64,000 nt of DNA, from assembly GCF_900119085.1 (NCBI RefSeq), contig NZ_FPIQ01000016.1:1-64000 (forward strand). The letters are read 5' to 3'. Within the stretch, counting starts at the first letter, position 1, and each line of letters starts with the position of its first letter. Shown here one piece after another: positions 25,817 through 35,268 of the stretch. A model generated the notes under the pieces. That model saw nothing but the letters and a program-made list of their open reading frames with translations, made no database searches and was not told where the DNA came from. This DNA comes from Nitrosovibrio sp. Nv17 (GTDB lineage: Bacteria > Pseudomonadota > Gammaproteobacteria > Burkholderiales > Nitrosomonadaceae). The position numbers and the translations under genes were made by a program.

Positions 25817-28347
25817 GCGGCGCGCACCTTTCCGTCGATCCAGCGGAGGCGCGTCCTGCCGCCGCTTCGCCTGGATCGGAGCAGTGCAGTGTGTTCATTC
25901 TCGGACGCGTCCATCTCGCGCCACAGTGCTGAAGCGCCCTCAATGCAGTCGGGCAAGGCGCGCGCTAACTGCGTTGCGGCAACATCGCCTATGGGATAGC
26001 TGTAGCTTCCATTTGACGAGAGACCGGCACCTTCTATGGCGCGGCTGCGCAACCATTGCGCCATTTCAAGCGGCAGCGCGCCTTCTGCGGACGTTCGCAC
26101 AATCAGATCGCCGTCAATTCGAAACATGGCGGTTCCTGCAAGGCTGTGCCCCTGCAAGATCGCTGCCGTGCGTGTCGCGTGCCGCGTTTCCCCCTTCGGG
26201 GAACGAACGCGGTATTGGTCGTGATCACGCGCGCCGGGGTGGATCCATCGCTCGATCGAGACCTCGGAGAGGGTGCCAGGATTGGTAACAAAACGTCGAT
26301 GATCCCAGTCCCAGGTCGACGTCTTGACGTGGTGATCGGCGACAAGCTGCGAATTCTCTAGCCGGTCGGGCAGCAACATGGGCGCAGCGATCGGTTCAGC
26401 CAGCTTCCATCCCAATGTTGGGGCAATTTGCTCGACTTGGATCCCTGCCGCACCGATGACCGGCAAGCTCCAAGCCAGATCCGCGGTGTGCCTGAAGGTG
26501 ATTCCGCCAGCAGCCTCAGCCACACGTCGAAACTCATCCTGCAGCTGGGCACACGTCGCCCCTTCGAGATATACCGCTTTGCCCCTTGCGACCAAGCTAG
26601 GGGGCTCAAGTGTCCAGATCCGGCCGCGCCAGCGTGATCGCCGACGGGCGCGTACGAAGCCTGATTCCTGTATTGAGCGAAGCACGTCCCATGCGCACGG
26701 TCCCGCCCCGGCCCGATGGATCAGATCGAGCATGTCCGGATCGGAATGACCCGATCGACCGGCAGCGTATATGGCCTCAAGCAAGTCTGAGATCGGATCG
26801 GGAAGATCTTCCCAATCTATATGAGCGGCAGCGGGCCATGCGCGGTCATCCCGCTGCATCGCAGTCCATTCCACTATCGCGGGTTCGCGAAGCGCGGCGC
26901 AGATTAGATCGGCGTGCGGCCGCGCGTCTGGATAAAAGCGCAGACGCCGTGACCATTCCGGTGTCTGCGAGCTTTCATCGCCAAAGACCGAAACTTCGTA
27001 GCGGCCGTGAAGCGGCCGGCTTGCGTGTAGTGCGCCGTCATTGCTGCGCACTGCCGGAGGCACTTTACCATGTTCGACAAGCTCGTGGACCGAAACCTGA
27101 CGATTGGCCGCCGCAACGTGCGGCAGATAGCGCGTTCGACCCAAAAATCCGCCGTCCACGTGCACGCCGCCCTCTACAGTCACCTCGATCAGGCGTTCGC
27201 CTTGCAATCGACCGAGCCGCAGTCGAGCCAAGAGGTCGCCTACGAGACCCGAATCGACGGGGCTGCACGAAAAAAGCCACTCGCCGCTTTCCTCGAATTG
27301 AATCGACAGCCCACGCGCGACGCCCGCGATGTGCGGCGCGACGGCCAGGTGGACGCGGCCCAAGGGGGGATCGCCTTCAGCGATCCAGCGAGCTATCCCG
27401 ACTTGTCGGAAAAACACGATCCCGCGACGGACCGAAAGGCCTAGGTTGACGCTACCGGTGATTGCCGGCGATCCCATTGCGGTGGTGAGGTCGGGAGCCA
27501 ACTCCTGATTGACCATGAACTCGGGACGGCCATCCTCGTCAAACGCAGCCTCCAGATGGGCGGCGACATGATCCTTGTTCGTGCCGGTCGCGCGCTCCGC
27601 GAGTTGAACGAGCCGCCAGAAGCGATGGCCGACGAGTGCGCTGCCGCTTCGAAAGGTGATGCGAAACTCATTAAATGCATTCTCCATCCCCCACGAGACG
27701 CCGTACCGCTCCATCGCGGCTTCAATTGCGCGAATCAAGCCAGGCGGATCTGCGCTGCCGCTCGGGAAGCCAGCGAGCACCCGCTCCAAGAACCGCAGAT
27801 CGCTGCGAGTTGGAAACGACAAGCGGCGCGTGTACCCGATCTGTCGCCAACTGCGGGGATCAGGCAGCACCAAACGCCGAAAATCGTCGCCAGCCGAGAC
27901 GCGCTCACAGAGCCAGCGATCCAAGGTGCGCCACATTGAAGCGACGCCCGTGAGCTGCATCATCGAACGCGACGTTCCCAGCCACGTCCGCAGGCGGTCG
28001 CGATACTGACCTTGGCCGGAATATGTGCCGTCCAAAAGTGTATCGATCAATAGTGACGCGCAGAGATAGGCGAAGCAGTTCGGAACTTCTTGCGTCGGTG
28101 GCACCGGGCTGCCTTCGCGAAATGCGCGGTACAGATGCGGATCGGCTCGCACCGCTGCTCGGAACGCTGCTTCCGCATCTTCTGCGCTAGCCAAGGCGTG
28201 AGGGAAAACGGTGGCAAGAGTGCCGCCGGTAATCTCGAAGGACCGCAACGGCGAGGCGTCGCCGCCATCGCTGACTTTCAAGAAGCGATCGACGAAACCG
28301 CGCTCCCAAGCCGCCAAGGTCGTAGGAAGCGAGCCCTTGCCGTTCAT
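25813..28347 (-). CDS. druF: DruF-like protein of a type II Druantia system
   Basis: The 844-residue product has no catalytic motif I recognise. It is Trp- and Arg-rich, with many short beta-type segments in the second half. The assignment depends on gene order: C5 methylase, this gene, a coiled-coil protein and a giant DUF1998 helicase is the druM-F-G-E order of Druantia type II, described as an anti-phage system. Its ATG overlaps the methylase stop by four bases (28344-28347). How DruF acts is not known from sequence. Confidence 0.7.
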   Translation of the reverse strand: MNGKGSLPTTLAAWERGFVDRFLKVSDGGDASPLRSFEITGGTLATVFPHALASAEDAEAAFRAAVRADPHLYRAFREGSPVPPTQEVPNCFAYLCASLLIDTLLDGTYSGQGQYRDRLRTWLGTSRSMMQLTGVASMWRTLDRWLCERVSAGDDFRRLVLPDPRSWRQIGYTRRLSFPTRSDLRFLERVLAGFPSGSADPPGLIRAIEAAMERYGVSWGMENAFNEFRITFRSGSALVGHRFWRLVQLAERATGTNKDHVAAHLEAAFDEDGRPEFMVNQELAPDLTTAMGSPAITGSVNLGLSVRRGIVFFRQVGIARWIAEGDPPLGRVHLAVAPHIAGVARGLSIQFEESGEWLFSCSPVDSGLVGDLLARLRLGRLQGERLIEVTVEGGVHVDGGFLGRTRYLPHVAAANRQVSVHELVEHGKVPPAVRSNDGALHASRPLHGRYEVSVFGDESSQTPEWSRRLRFYPDARPHADLICAALREPAIVEWTAMQRDDRAWPAAAHIDWEDLPDPISDLLEAIYAAGRSGHSDPDMLDLIHRAGAGPCAWDVLRSIQESGFVRARRRSRWRGRIWTLEPPSLVARGKAVYLEGATCAQLQDEFRRVAEAAGGITFRHTADLAWSLPVIGAAGIQVEQIAPTLGWKLAEPIAAPMLLPDRLENSQLVADHHVKTSTWDWDHRRFVTNPGTLSEVSIERWIHPGARDHDQYRVRSPKGETRHATRTAAILQGHSLAGTAMFRIDGDLIVRTSAEGALPLEMAQWLRSRAIEGAGLSSNGSYSYPIGDVAATQLARALPDCIEGASALWREMDASENEHTALLRSRRSGGRTRLRWIDGKVRAA

Positions 28348-29549
28348 GCAGGTTGTTCCTGATCAATCAGGTCGGCGTTCGGAGTGGGATGAACGCGCGA
28401 GACGTTCATCGAAGCAAGGGCGAGCGGCTTAAGAAGGGTGCGGGCAAGAAAGTTGACGACGGGAATCACGACGCCGTCGCCGATGAGCTGGAACGCGTGC
28501 TGATAGCTGTCTGGGAGGGGATGATCGTCGGGCAATCCCATCAGCCCCGCAGCCTCACGGGGTGAAAGTAGGCGGGTTCTCACCCTGTGACCTTCAACGA
28601 CGATAATCCGGGGTCGCGACGCGCCGCCGCGCGGCGTACGCAGACAGCCGAGAGTCGTAGAAAATGCGATCTCAGCGCATTGCACGTTGCCATCTTTCGC
28701 CGGCCTCATTCGCAAATAGAGGCTGCCAATCATTGGCTTTGCGGCACGTTTGGCCTCGGCAAGACGTGCGCAGTGGGTCGCAGGCATCATCGCCAAGAGG
28801 CGTTTGGTTTCCACGGGGGCGTGCCATTCGGCGTCATCGTCGAGATTGACCGCGCGAAGAAGTGCGTCTTCTTCCAGATGCGGGGGGGCGCCCAAGCGCC
28901 ACCAGCGCCAGCGTGCGGCGAGCTCATCGGAAAGATTGGCTTGAGCGTTCACGACACCGGCGCTGTGCCAAGGGCGTTCAGACGTCGAACAGACGACGCT
29001 CTCGGGAATGGGACAGTCTTCGCGCGCGGCGATGAGGAATATGCGAGGGCGCGATTGGGGCACGAAATGCTTGGCGTCGACTATCACCGCGCCGAACACG
29101 TAACCAAGCTTGGCGAGCGCTTCGCAGATGACGGCGAAGTCGCGCCCACTGTTGGACGTGAGCAGGCCGGTGACGTTCTCAAGCGCAATGACGGCCGGAT
29201 GGGCGGATTCACGCTTCAGTCCTACAATAAGATCAAGGAACGACCAGAGCGCGCCGGAGCGGGTCGCACGATCCTCGGCTGAGCCGACGCCCTTGCCGAC
29301 GCCCGCGACGGAGAGATCCTGACAGGGGAAGGAGGCCCAGGCCAATTGCGCACCCCGTGGCAAATCGGCGACATCGATCTCCTCCACGCCCCGCGCGTCG
29401 AGTTCGCCGGTACCCCATCGGGCGTTGTATGCGGCGATTTTTTGATGGGCGTTGTCGTTGGCGAAGACGCAGGTCCAGTCAGATCCCAGCCCCAATCTCG
29501 CCATGCCCCCGCCGGCGAAGAACTCATAAAATTTCAACTCAATCGTCAT
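28344..29549 (-). CDS. druM: DNA cytosine-5 methyltransferase (DruM of Druantia type II)
   Basis: The 401-residue enzyme carries the C5-methyltransferase motifs: motif I FYEFFAGGGMARLG, the catalytic Cys76 in SFPCQDLS, ENV at about 124-126 (ALENVTGLL), the VPQSRPRIFLIA stretch, and the final QLIGDGVVIPV motif X. It should methylate cytosine at C5 at a site fixed by the variable region around 250-320; the site cannot be read by eye. It is the first gene of the operon. The start MTIELKFYEFF was chosen because motif I begins there and a GAGGGGG site lies about 10 bases upstream. Other accepted uses would be a solitary or restriction-linked methylase, but the downstream genes favour DruM. Confidence 0.9.
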   Translation of the reverse strand: MTIELKFYEFFAGGGMARLGLGSDWTCVFANDNAHQKIAAYNARWGTGELDARGVEEIDVADLPRGAQLAWASFPCQDLSVAGVGKGVGSAEDRATRSGALWSFLDLIVGLKRESAHPAVIALENVTGLLTSNSGRDFAVICEALAKLGYVFGAVIVDAKHFVPQSRPRIFLIAAREDCPIPESVVCSTSERPWHSAGVVNAQANLSDELAARWRWWRLGAPPHLEEDALLRAVNLDDDAEWHAPVETKRLLAMMPATHCARLAEAKRAAKPMIGSLYLRMRPAKDGNVQCAEIAFSTTLGCLRTPRGGASRPRIIVVEGHRVRTRLLSPREAAGLMGLPDDHPLPDSYQHAFQLIGDGVVIPVVNFLARTLLKPLALASMNVSRVHPTPNADLIDQEQPA

Positions 29550-30053
29550 CCCGGAAACGCCCCCTCGTCTCCACCTTCTAACCCACCGAACTGCATCGTG
29601 AAAATGGTCAGCCGAACGAGTTTCCGAGCGATCGACGAAGTTCAATTTACAGCTTGCCGCCGCCAAGGGAAGGCGGGGAATAATTGTTTCTGATCCTCGA
29701 GCAGTATTCTTCGACGCGTGAGGTCGATTCTAGGACGAATGTCTAGTGAGCTACGAAAACCTGCAATGGCGATATTCCGGAGTGTCCAACGAGGCAGTCG
29801 ATGCATAGCGCATATAGCTGACCTGAACGAAAGGCAGCTTCAGTCAATCTGCGTCTGTAAAGAGGCTCCCAGAAGATTCCCCATTGCAGCCATAAAGATA
29901 GCGGCGGCCAACGTCCGCTTATCAGGACCGGCCATAGCACATCGAACGACGGGATGAAAGCGCAAAGCTACCTTTAACTGACGGGCACGCAGCGCACCAA
30001 CTCCGCTCAACCAGTTAATTATATTGATATTTTTTATGGATTTATGTTGGAAT
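29550..30053. other. Non-coding junction between the Druantia operon and tRNA-fMet
   Basis: About 500 bp without a supported gene. It should contain the promoter of the minus-strand Druantia operon, though no convincing -10/-35 pair was found. TTAACTG (29974-29980) and CAGTTAA (30012-30018) form a spaced inverted repeat near the tRNA 3' end. No integrase gene is present. Confidence 0.4.
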
Positions 30054-30130
<77 letters not shown>

Positions 30131-30141
30131 CCAGATGGAGT

Positions 30142-30170
30142 ATTATACAGGCATGGATCCTGCGGGTCAA
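30142..30170 (-). promoter_or_regulatory. Sigma-70 promoter of tRNA-fMet
   Basis: On the minus strand TTGACC, a 17-base spacer and a perfect TATAAT end about 11 bases before the mature tRNA 5' end, as expected for a strong stable-RNA promoter. The gap 30171-30431 upstream shows no gene. Confidence 0.85.
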
Positions 30171-30431
30171 TGTCGATACCCCCGGCAAAACGCCGGTATC
30201 TTATGAGGGGTAGCGCACAGATTCCCCGCCCGAGTGATGGCATGGTAACAAGGGCGGGAGTCTGGCCTGCTTTTCGGAGTCGTTTGTCGGATGAAGGGGC
30301 GATGGAGGTTGTTCTGGTGAGACCACTGGCGGATGATCTGCCTAAATCGGGGAAAGGAGGGGCGTGGACCGGATATAGGACGATGGAGGTTCCAATCGGG
30401 CCATGGGTTGATGGACCGACAATGCACGGGA

Positions 30432-31277
30432 ATGATGATTAGCGAATCCGACATTCATGATGCCCGTATCCTGATCGTCGACGACAAGGAGGCCAATGTC
30501 CGGCTGCTCGAACTGATGCTGAGCGATGCCGGCTATGTTGCCACGACCTCCACCACGAATCCCCACGAGGTGTGCCCGCTCTATCGCGAGCATCGCCATG
30601 ATCTGATCCTGCTGGACTTGCAGATGCCGGGCATGGATGGCTTCCAGGTGCTCGAAGCGTTGAAGGAAGTGGATCCGGACGACTATCTGCCTGTGCTCGT
30701 GATTACTGCCCAGCCGGGCCACAAGCTGCAGGCACTGCAGGCCGGGGCCAAGGATTTCGTCAGCAAGCCTTTCGACCTGGTCGAAATCCAGGCCCGCATT
30801 CGCAACATGCTGGAGATACGTCTGCTCCACAAGAGGCTTGAAGCCTACAACAGGCAACTGGAGCAGGCGGTGGCGGAGCGTACGGCAAAGCTGCGCGAAA
30901 GCGAGGAACGCTTCCGCCGCCTGACCGAGCTGGCATCGGACTGGTACTGGGAACAGGATGAAACCGGGCATTTCACCAAGGTCTACGGTCCGGCATTGGA
31001 AATGCTCGGGGCCGGAAACGATATCCCGCTGGCCGAATCCAAGGGAAACAACGGCAAGACGCAGTGGGACGAGGCCGAGTACGAGGTGCTCAAGGAGAAT
31101 ATCGCGGCTCGGCGTCCTTTCATCGATTTCGTCTATAGCCGCACCCGCTCCGACGGTTCACGGCAGTACCTGATGGTCAGCGGCGAGCCCATGTTCGACT
31201 CGACCGGCCGCTTCATCGGCTATCGCGGGATCGGCAGGGACGTCACTGAAAGCGTGCAGGAAAGACGGAGTACATAG
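30432..31277 (+). CDS. Response regulator with receiver and PAS domains
   Basis: The 281-residue product has a receiver domain at about 10-130 with the acidic pair VDDKE, the phospho-acceptor Asp in LILLDLQMPGMDGF and the Lys in DFVSKPF. A coiled linker follows (LEAYNRQLEQAVAERTAKLR), then a PAS domain at about 165-275 (SEERFRRLTELASDWYWEQD ending in GRDVTES). No output enzyme or DNA-binding domain follows; the frame stops soon after the PAS domain, at the point where a kinase or diguanylate-cyclase domain often starts. It may be a stand-alone adaptor or a truncated gene. The start is ATG 30432 or the next codon. It ends 5 bp from truB on the opposite strand. Confidence 0.8.
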   Translation: MMISESDIHDARILIVDDKEANVRLLELMLSDAGYVATTSTTNPHEVCPLYREHRHDLILLDLQMPGMDGFQVLEALKEVDPDDYLPVLVITAQPGHKLQALQAGAKDFVSKPFDLVEIQARIRNMLEIRLLHKRLEAYNRQLEQAVAERTAKLRESEERFRRLTELASDWYWEQDETGHFTKVYGPALEMLGAGNDIPLAESKGNNGKTQWDEAEYEVLKENIAARRPFIDFVYSRTRSDGSRQYLMVSGEPMFDSTGRFIGYRGIGRDVTESVQERRST

Positions 31278-31282
31278 CTGGG

Positions 31283-32251
31283 TCAATCCGACCGGTTCAC
31301 GAGCCTTTTCGGCGCGATCGCGCCCCGGGGCGTGATCGCGCCCAGGCCGAGGAAGCCGCCGGCGAGATCGTATATGCGGATGTTCGTGCCTTCCCCGGCG
31401 TCCACCGCGGCAGCGTCGGCCGGGACGTTCTGTCCGCGCAGCAGGGCGGTTGCCGCCGTATCGTCCAGGATGACGGCGGGCAATTCCTGCAGCAGCGCAT
31501 CCACCGGATAGAGGCAGGCGTCGCGTTGCGCCGGCTGCATCGCCTCGAGCGCATCCAGGGTGCAGGCCTGCAAGACGTTGAAGCCACCGAGGGCGTTGCG
31601 GCGCAAGGCAGTGAGATAGGCGCCGCCGCATCCCAGCGCCCTGCCGATGTCTTCGGCAAGCGTGCGCACGTAGGTTCCGGCGCTGCACCTGACGATGATG
31701 CGCATTTCATTCTCCTCGATTGCGGTCACTTGCAGGGCGTGAATCACCACCGGCCGGGGTGGCCGCTCGATTTCCACGCCTGCCCTGGCATAGTGGTACA
31801 GTGGCTTTCCCTGGTGCTTCAAGGCGCTGTGCATCGGCGGGATCTGCATGATCGGGCCAACGAAGCTCTGCAGCACTGCTTCGACGAGCGCTGCCGGCGG
31901 CCGCATGCCGGAGACCGGCGTGTCGCATGCGGAAATCTCGCCTTCGGCGTCGCCGGTGGTGCTGAGGTAACCCAGCCTGAGCACGGCTTCGTAGGTCTTG
32001 CTGGCACCCAGCAACGCTGACGAGAACTTGGTGGCCTCTCCCAGGCAGACCGGCAGCAGCCCCGTGGCCATCGGATCGAGCGTGCCCGTATGACCGGCCT
32101 TGCGGGCCATGAACAGGCGCCTGGCCATTTGCAGCGCCTGATTGGAGGAAATGCGCGGAGGCTTGTCGAGCAGCAGAATACCGTCGACAGGGCGGCGGGC
32201 GTGTCTGAACTGTCCCGTCTTCTGGTGCGGCGGGAGGTCAGGGGAGGTCAT
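31283..32251 (-). CDS. truB: tRNA pseudouridine(55) synthase
   Basis: The 322-residue enzyme makes pseudouridine 55 in the T-loop of tRNAs. The TruB signature GTLDPMATGLLPVCLGEATK holds the catalytic Asp. Other family motifs are DGILLLDKPPRISSNQ and SAGTYVRTLAEDIG; the C-terminal PUA-like part ends near residue 322. It overlaps rbfA by 14 bp and closes the rimP-nusA-infB-rbfA-truB operon, the usual order in beta- and gammaproteobacteria. Confidence 0.95.
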   Translation of the reverse strand: MTSPDLPPHQKTGQFRHARRPVDGILLLDKPPRISSNQALQMARRLFMARKAGHTGTLDPMATGLLPVCLGEATKFSSALLGASKTYEAVLRLGYLSTTGDAEGEISACDTPVSGMRPPAALVEAVLQSFVGPIMQIPPMHSALKHQGKPLYHYARAGVEIERPPRPVVIHALQVTAIEENEMRIIVRCSAGTYVRTLAEDIGRALGCGGAYLTALRRNALGGFNVLQACTLDALEAMQPAQRDACLYPVDALLQELPAVILDDTAATALLRGQNVPADAAAVDAGEGTNIRIYDLAGGFLGLGAITPRGAIAPKRLVNRSD

Positions 32252-32621
32252 CCACTCCTTTTACCGTTCCTTCCTGGGAGACGGCCTCGTCGATCAGGTT
32301 CGACAGGTGCACGCCGCGCTCGATCGATTCATCGTAGATGAAGTGAAGCTGCGGGATCACGCGCAGTTTCAGTCGATGAAACAGGTGGCCGCGGAGGAAG
32401 CCGGATGCGTGCTCCAGCCCGTTCTGCGCGAGAAAGTGATCGTTTTCCCCCCCCAGCATGGTGTAGTAGACCTTCGCGTGCGCGTAGTCCTGGCTGACTT
32501 CGACACCCGTCAGGGTGAGCATGCCGATGCGGGGGTCCTTGACATCGGTACGAATGAGTTCCGCCAGCTCGCGCTGGATCTGGTCCGCGATCCGCAGGGT
32601 ACGGGAATGGTCTCTGGGCAT
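32238..32621 (-). CDS. rbfA: 30S ribosome-binding factor A
   Basis: The 127-residue protein has the RbfA KH-like fold signature: RIADQIQRELAELI, DPRIGMLTLTGVEVSQDYAH and RVIPQLHFIYDESIERG. RbfA helps late maturation of the 30S subunit near the 5' end of 16S rRNA and aids growth at low temperature. It lies 36 bp after infB and overlaps truB, so it belongs to the same operon. Confidence 0.95.
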   Translation of the reverse strand: MPRDHSRTLRIADQIQRELAELIRTDVKDPRIGMLTLTGVEVSQDYAHAKVYYTMLGGENDHFLAQNGLEHASGFLRGHLFHRLKLRVIPQLHFIYDESIERGVHLSNLIDEAVSQEGTVKGVDDLP

Positions 32622-32657
32622 GGAACACTCGCTCCGCGGGGATGCGCGATCCCGGCG

Positions 32658-35219
32658 CTACAGGCTGCGTGCGACCTCGACGATCTCATAGGTTTCCACC
32701 TGATCGCCTATCTGGATGTCGTTGAAACCCCGGATCGACAGGCCGCATTCGAAGCCGGCCTTGACTTCCCGGACGTCGTCCTTGAAGCGCTTGAGCGAGT
32801 CCAGTTCACCCGTGTGGATGACTTCGCCATTGCGCACGATTCTCACGAGGGAGCCTCTCTTGACGGTTCCGTCCAGCACATAGCATCCCGCGACGCTGCC
32901 GACCTTGGAAATACGGAATACCTCCCGGATCTCGACCAGGCCCGTGACGTTTTCCTTGCGGTCGGGTGCCATCATGCCCGACAGGGCGGCCTTTATTTCA
33001 TCCACCGCCTCGTAGATGATGCTGTAGTAACGCACATCCACGCCGGTGGAGCTGATGAGTTTCCGGGCAATCGAGTCCGCGCGGCTGTTGAAGCCGATGA
33101 CGACCGCCTTGGACGCCAGCGCCAGGTTGATGTCCGATTCGCTGATGGCGCCCACGGCGCTGTGGATGATGTTCACCCTGACCTCGTCGGTCGAGATGCC
33201 CTGCAGGGCGTGCGCCAGCGCCTCGTATGATCCCTGCACGTCGGCCTTGATGATGAGCGCGAGTATCTTGACGTCGCCCTTCTGGTCGAACACGTTCTCC
33301 AGCTTGGCCGCCTGCTGCTTGGCGAGCTTCACGTCGCGGAATTTTCCCTGGCGGAAGAGGGCGATCTCGCGCGCCTTGCGCTCGTCGGCCAGCACCACGA
33401 CCGATTCGCCGGCCACGGGGACTTCCGACAGCCCCTGGATCTCCACCGGAATGGATGGCCCCGCCTGCTCCGTGGATTTTCCGCTTTCGTCGAGCATCGC
33501 GCGCACGCGCCCGAATACCGCGCCTGCCAGCAGGATGTCGCCGCGCTTCAGCGTACCGGACTGCACCAGTATCGTCGCCACCGGCCCGCGTCCCTTGTCC
33601 AGGCGCGACTCGATCACGATGCCCTTGGCGGGTGCCTCGCGCGGAGCCTGGAGTTCCAGGACCTCGGCCTGGAGCAGCACGCTCTCCAGCAGCGTATCGA
33701 TGCCCTGGCCGGTCTTGGCGGAAAGCTCGACGAACATGGTGTCGCCGCCCCAGTCCTCCGGCACGACGCCCTGCGTCACCAGCTCCTGGCGGATGCGCTC
33801 GGGATTGGCCTCGGGCTTGTCCACCTTGGTGATGGCCACCACGATCGGCACCTTGGCAGCCTTGGCATGATGGATGGCCTCGATCGTCTGCGGCATGACA
33901 CCGTCGTCGGCCGCCACCACCAGGATCACGATATCGGTGATCCTGGCGCCGCGGGCGCGCATGGCCGTGAAGGCCTCGTGGCCCGGCGTATCGAGGAAGG
34001 TGACGATGCCCTTCTCGGTCTCCACGTGATAGGCGCCGATGTGCTGGGTGATGCCTCCCGCCTCGCCGCTCGCCACGCGAGTGCGGCGGATGTAGTCCAG
34101 CAGCGAGGTCTTGCCGTGGTCGACGTGGCCCATGACCGTGACTACCGGCGCGCGCGGCTCCATCGAATACCCGGTGGAGGGCGACTCGGTATCCGTCAGG
34201 AAGGCCTCCGGGCTGTCCAGGGCCGCGTACTTCGCGACGTGGCCAAGCTCTTCCACGACGATCATGGCGGTTTCCTGGTCCAGCATCTGGTTGATGGTCA
34301 CCATGTTGCCCATCTTCATGAGCGCCTTGATCACCTCCGCGGCCTTGATGGACATCTTCTGTGCCAGGGCGCCGACGGAGATCGTCTCGGGCACCATCAC
34401 CTCGTGCACGATGGGTTCGGTGGGAGCCGAGAAGCCGTGCGCCGATTCCTCGCCGGCGGGCTTGCTGTGCCTGTCCTTGCGCGTCCGCCACCCCCTGCCG
34501 GCGGAGAGGTCGCCACGCGTCCGGATCCCGCGTTTCTCCGCCTTCTCGTCCTTCCAGACGACCTGTCTGGTCTGTTTTTTCTTCTTGTCCGCCTTGGCGG
34601 TCTTGTCTTCCGGCTTGACCACCGGCTTGTGCAGGATGCCCGGTGTCACGGCGGGCTGCGCAGGCGCCTCCTTGACCGGAGCTGCCGTCGTCGCCGCCGG
34701 CGCGGCAGCCGCTGCAGGCTCGCCTTCCTTGCCGAGCAGCGCTTTCTGGCGTTCCTTTTTCTCCCTGAGCTCGGCTGCCTGGCGCGAAATCAATTCGGCC
34801 TGCTTTCTCGCCTCTTCCTGGCGCAACGCCTGTTGCGCGGCATCGATCACCGGGACCGGCGCCTGCGGGATCGCGTCCGGATCGGGTGCGGCGGGTTTTA
34901 CGGCAGGGGCCTTGTCGGCAGGATCGGCCCTGACGACCACGCGCTTGCGGCGCACTTCGACCTGGATGCTGCGAGCCTTCCCGGTGCCATCCGCTTTCCT
35001 GATTTCAGAGGTTTGCCGGCGGGACAGGGTGATCTGGCTCTTGCGCTCGCGGGCGCCATGAAGCCTGCGCAGATAGTCGAGGAGCTGGTTCTTGTCCTGT
35101 TCCGTCAGGCCATCCGCAGCCAGACTCTTCTGGACGCCCGCCGCCCGCAGCTGCTCCAGCAGCACGTTCGACGGCATGCCCAGTTCATTGGCAAATTGCT
35201 CTACACTCGTCTGAGACAT
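32658..35219 (-). CDS. infB: Translation initiation factor IF-2
   Basis: The 853-residue GTPase places fMet-tRNA on the 30S subunit. It has the N-terminal IF2_N domain ([20 protein letters not shown]), a long charged linker rich in Ala, Pro, Lys and Glu, the second IF2_N copy near [15 protein letters not shown], the G domain with [16 protein letters not shown] and TKVD motifs, and domains II to IV including the fMet-binding C2 end ([16 protein letters not shown]). Length is normal for betaproteobacteria. It lies 49 bp after nusA. Confidence 0.97.
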   Translation of the reverse strand: MSQTSVEQFANELGMPSNVLLEQLRAAGVQKSLAADGLTEQDKNQLLDYLRRLHGARERKSQITLSRRQTSEIRKADGTGKARSIQVEVRRKRVVVRADPADKAPAVKPAAPDPDAIPQAPVPVIDAAQQALRQEEARKQAELISRQAAELREKKERQKALLGKEGEPAAAAAPAATTAAPVKEAPAQPAVTPGILHKPVVKPEDKTAKADKKKKQTRQVVWKDEKAEKRGIRTRGDLSAGRGWRTRKDRHSKPAGEESAHGFSAPTEPIVHEVMVPETISVGALAQKMSIKAAEVIKALMKMGNMVTINQMLDQETAMIVVEELGHVAKYAALDSPEAFLTDTESPSTGYSMEPRAPVVTVMGHVDHGKTSLLDYIRRTRVASGEAGGITQHIGAYHVETEKGIVTFLDTPGHEAFTAMRARGARITDIVILVVAADDGVMPQTIEAIHHAKAAKVPIVVAITKVDKPEANPERIRQELVTQGVVPEDWGGDTMFVELSAKTGQGIDTLLESVLLQAEVLELQAPREAPAKGIVIESRLDKGRGPVATILVQSGTLKRGDILLAGAVFGRVRAMLDESGKSTEQAGPSIPVEIQGLSEVPVAGESVVVLADERKAREIALFRQGKFRDVKLAKQQAAKLENVFDQKGDVKILALIIKADVQGSYEALAHALQGISTDEVRVNIIHSAVGAISESDINLALASKAVVIGFNSRADSIARKLISSTGVDVRYYSIIYEAVDEIKAALSGMMAPDRKENVTGLVEIREVFRISKVGSVAGCYVLDGTVKRGSLVRIVRNGEVIHTGELDSLKRFKDDVREVKAGFECGLSIRGFNDIQIGDQVETYEIVEVARSL

Positions 35220-35268
35220 CGATACCCTTCAGTAATGCGATACGCTATCAATGCACAAATCGGCTCGG

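Noticed and set aside
17866..29549. Reading the island as DISARM or as a 7-deazaguanine (Dpd) modification system
   Set aside because: DISARM has separate helicase, DUF1998 and phospholipase D-type genes. Here helicase and DUF1998 are fused in one giant protein and no phospholipase D motif is present. No Dpd base-modification enzymes are encoded. The gene order fits Druantia type II better.
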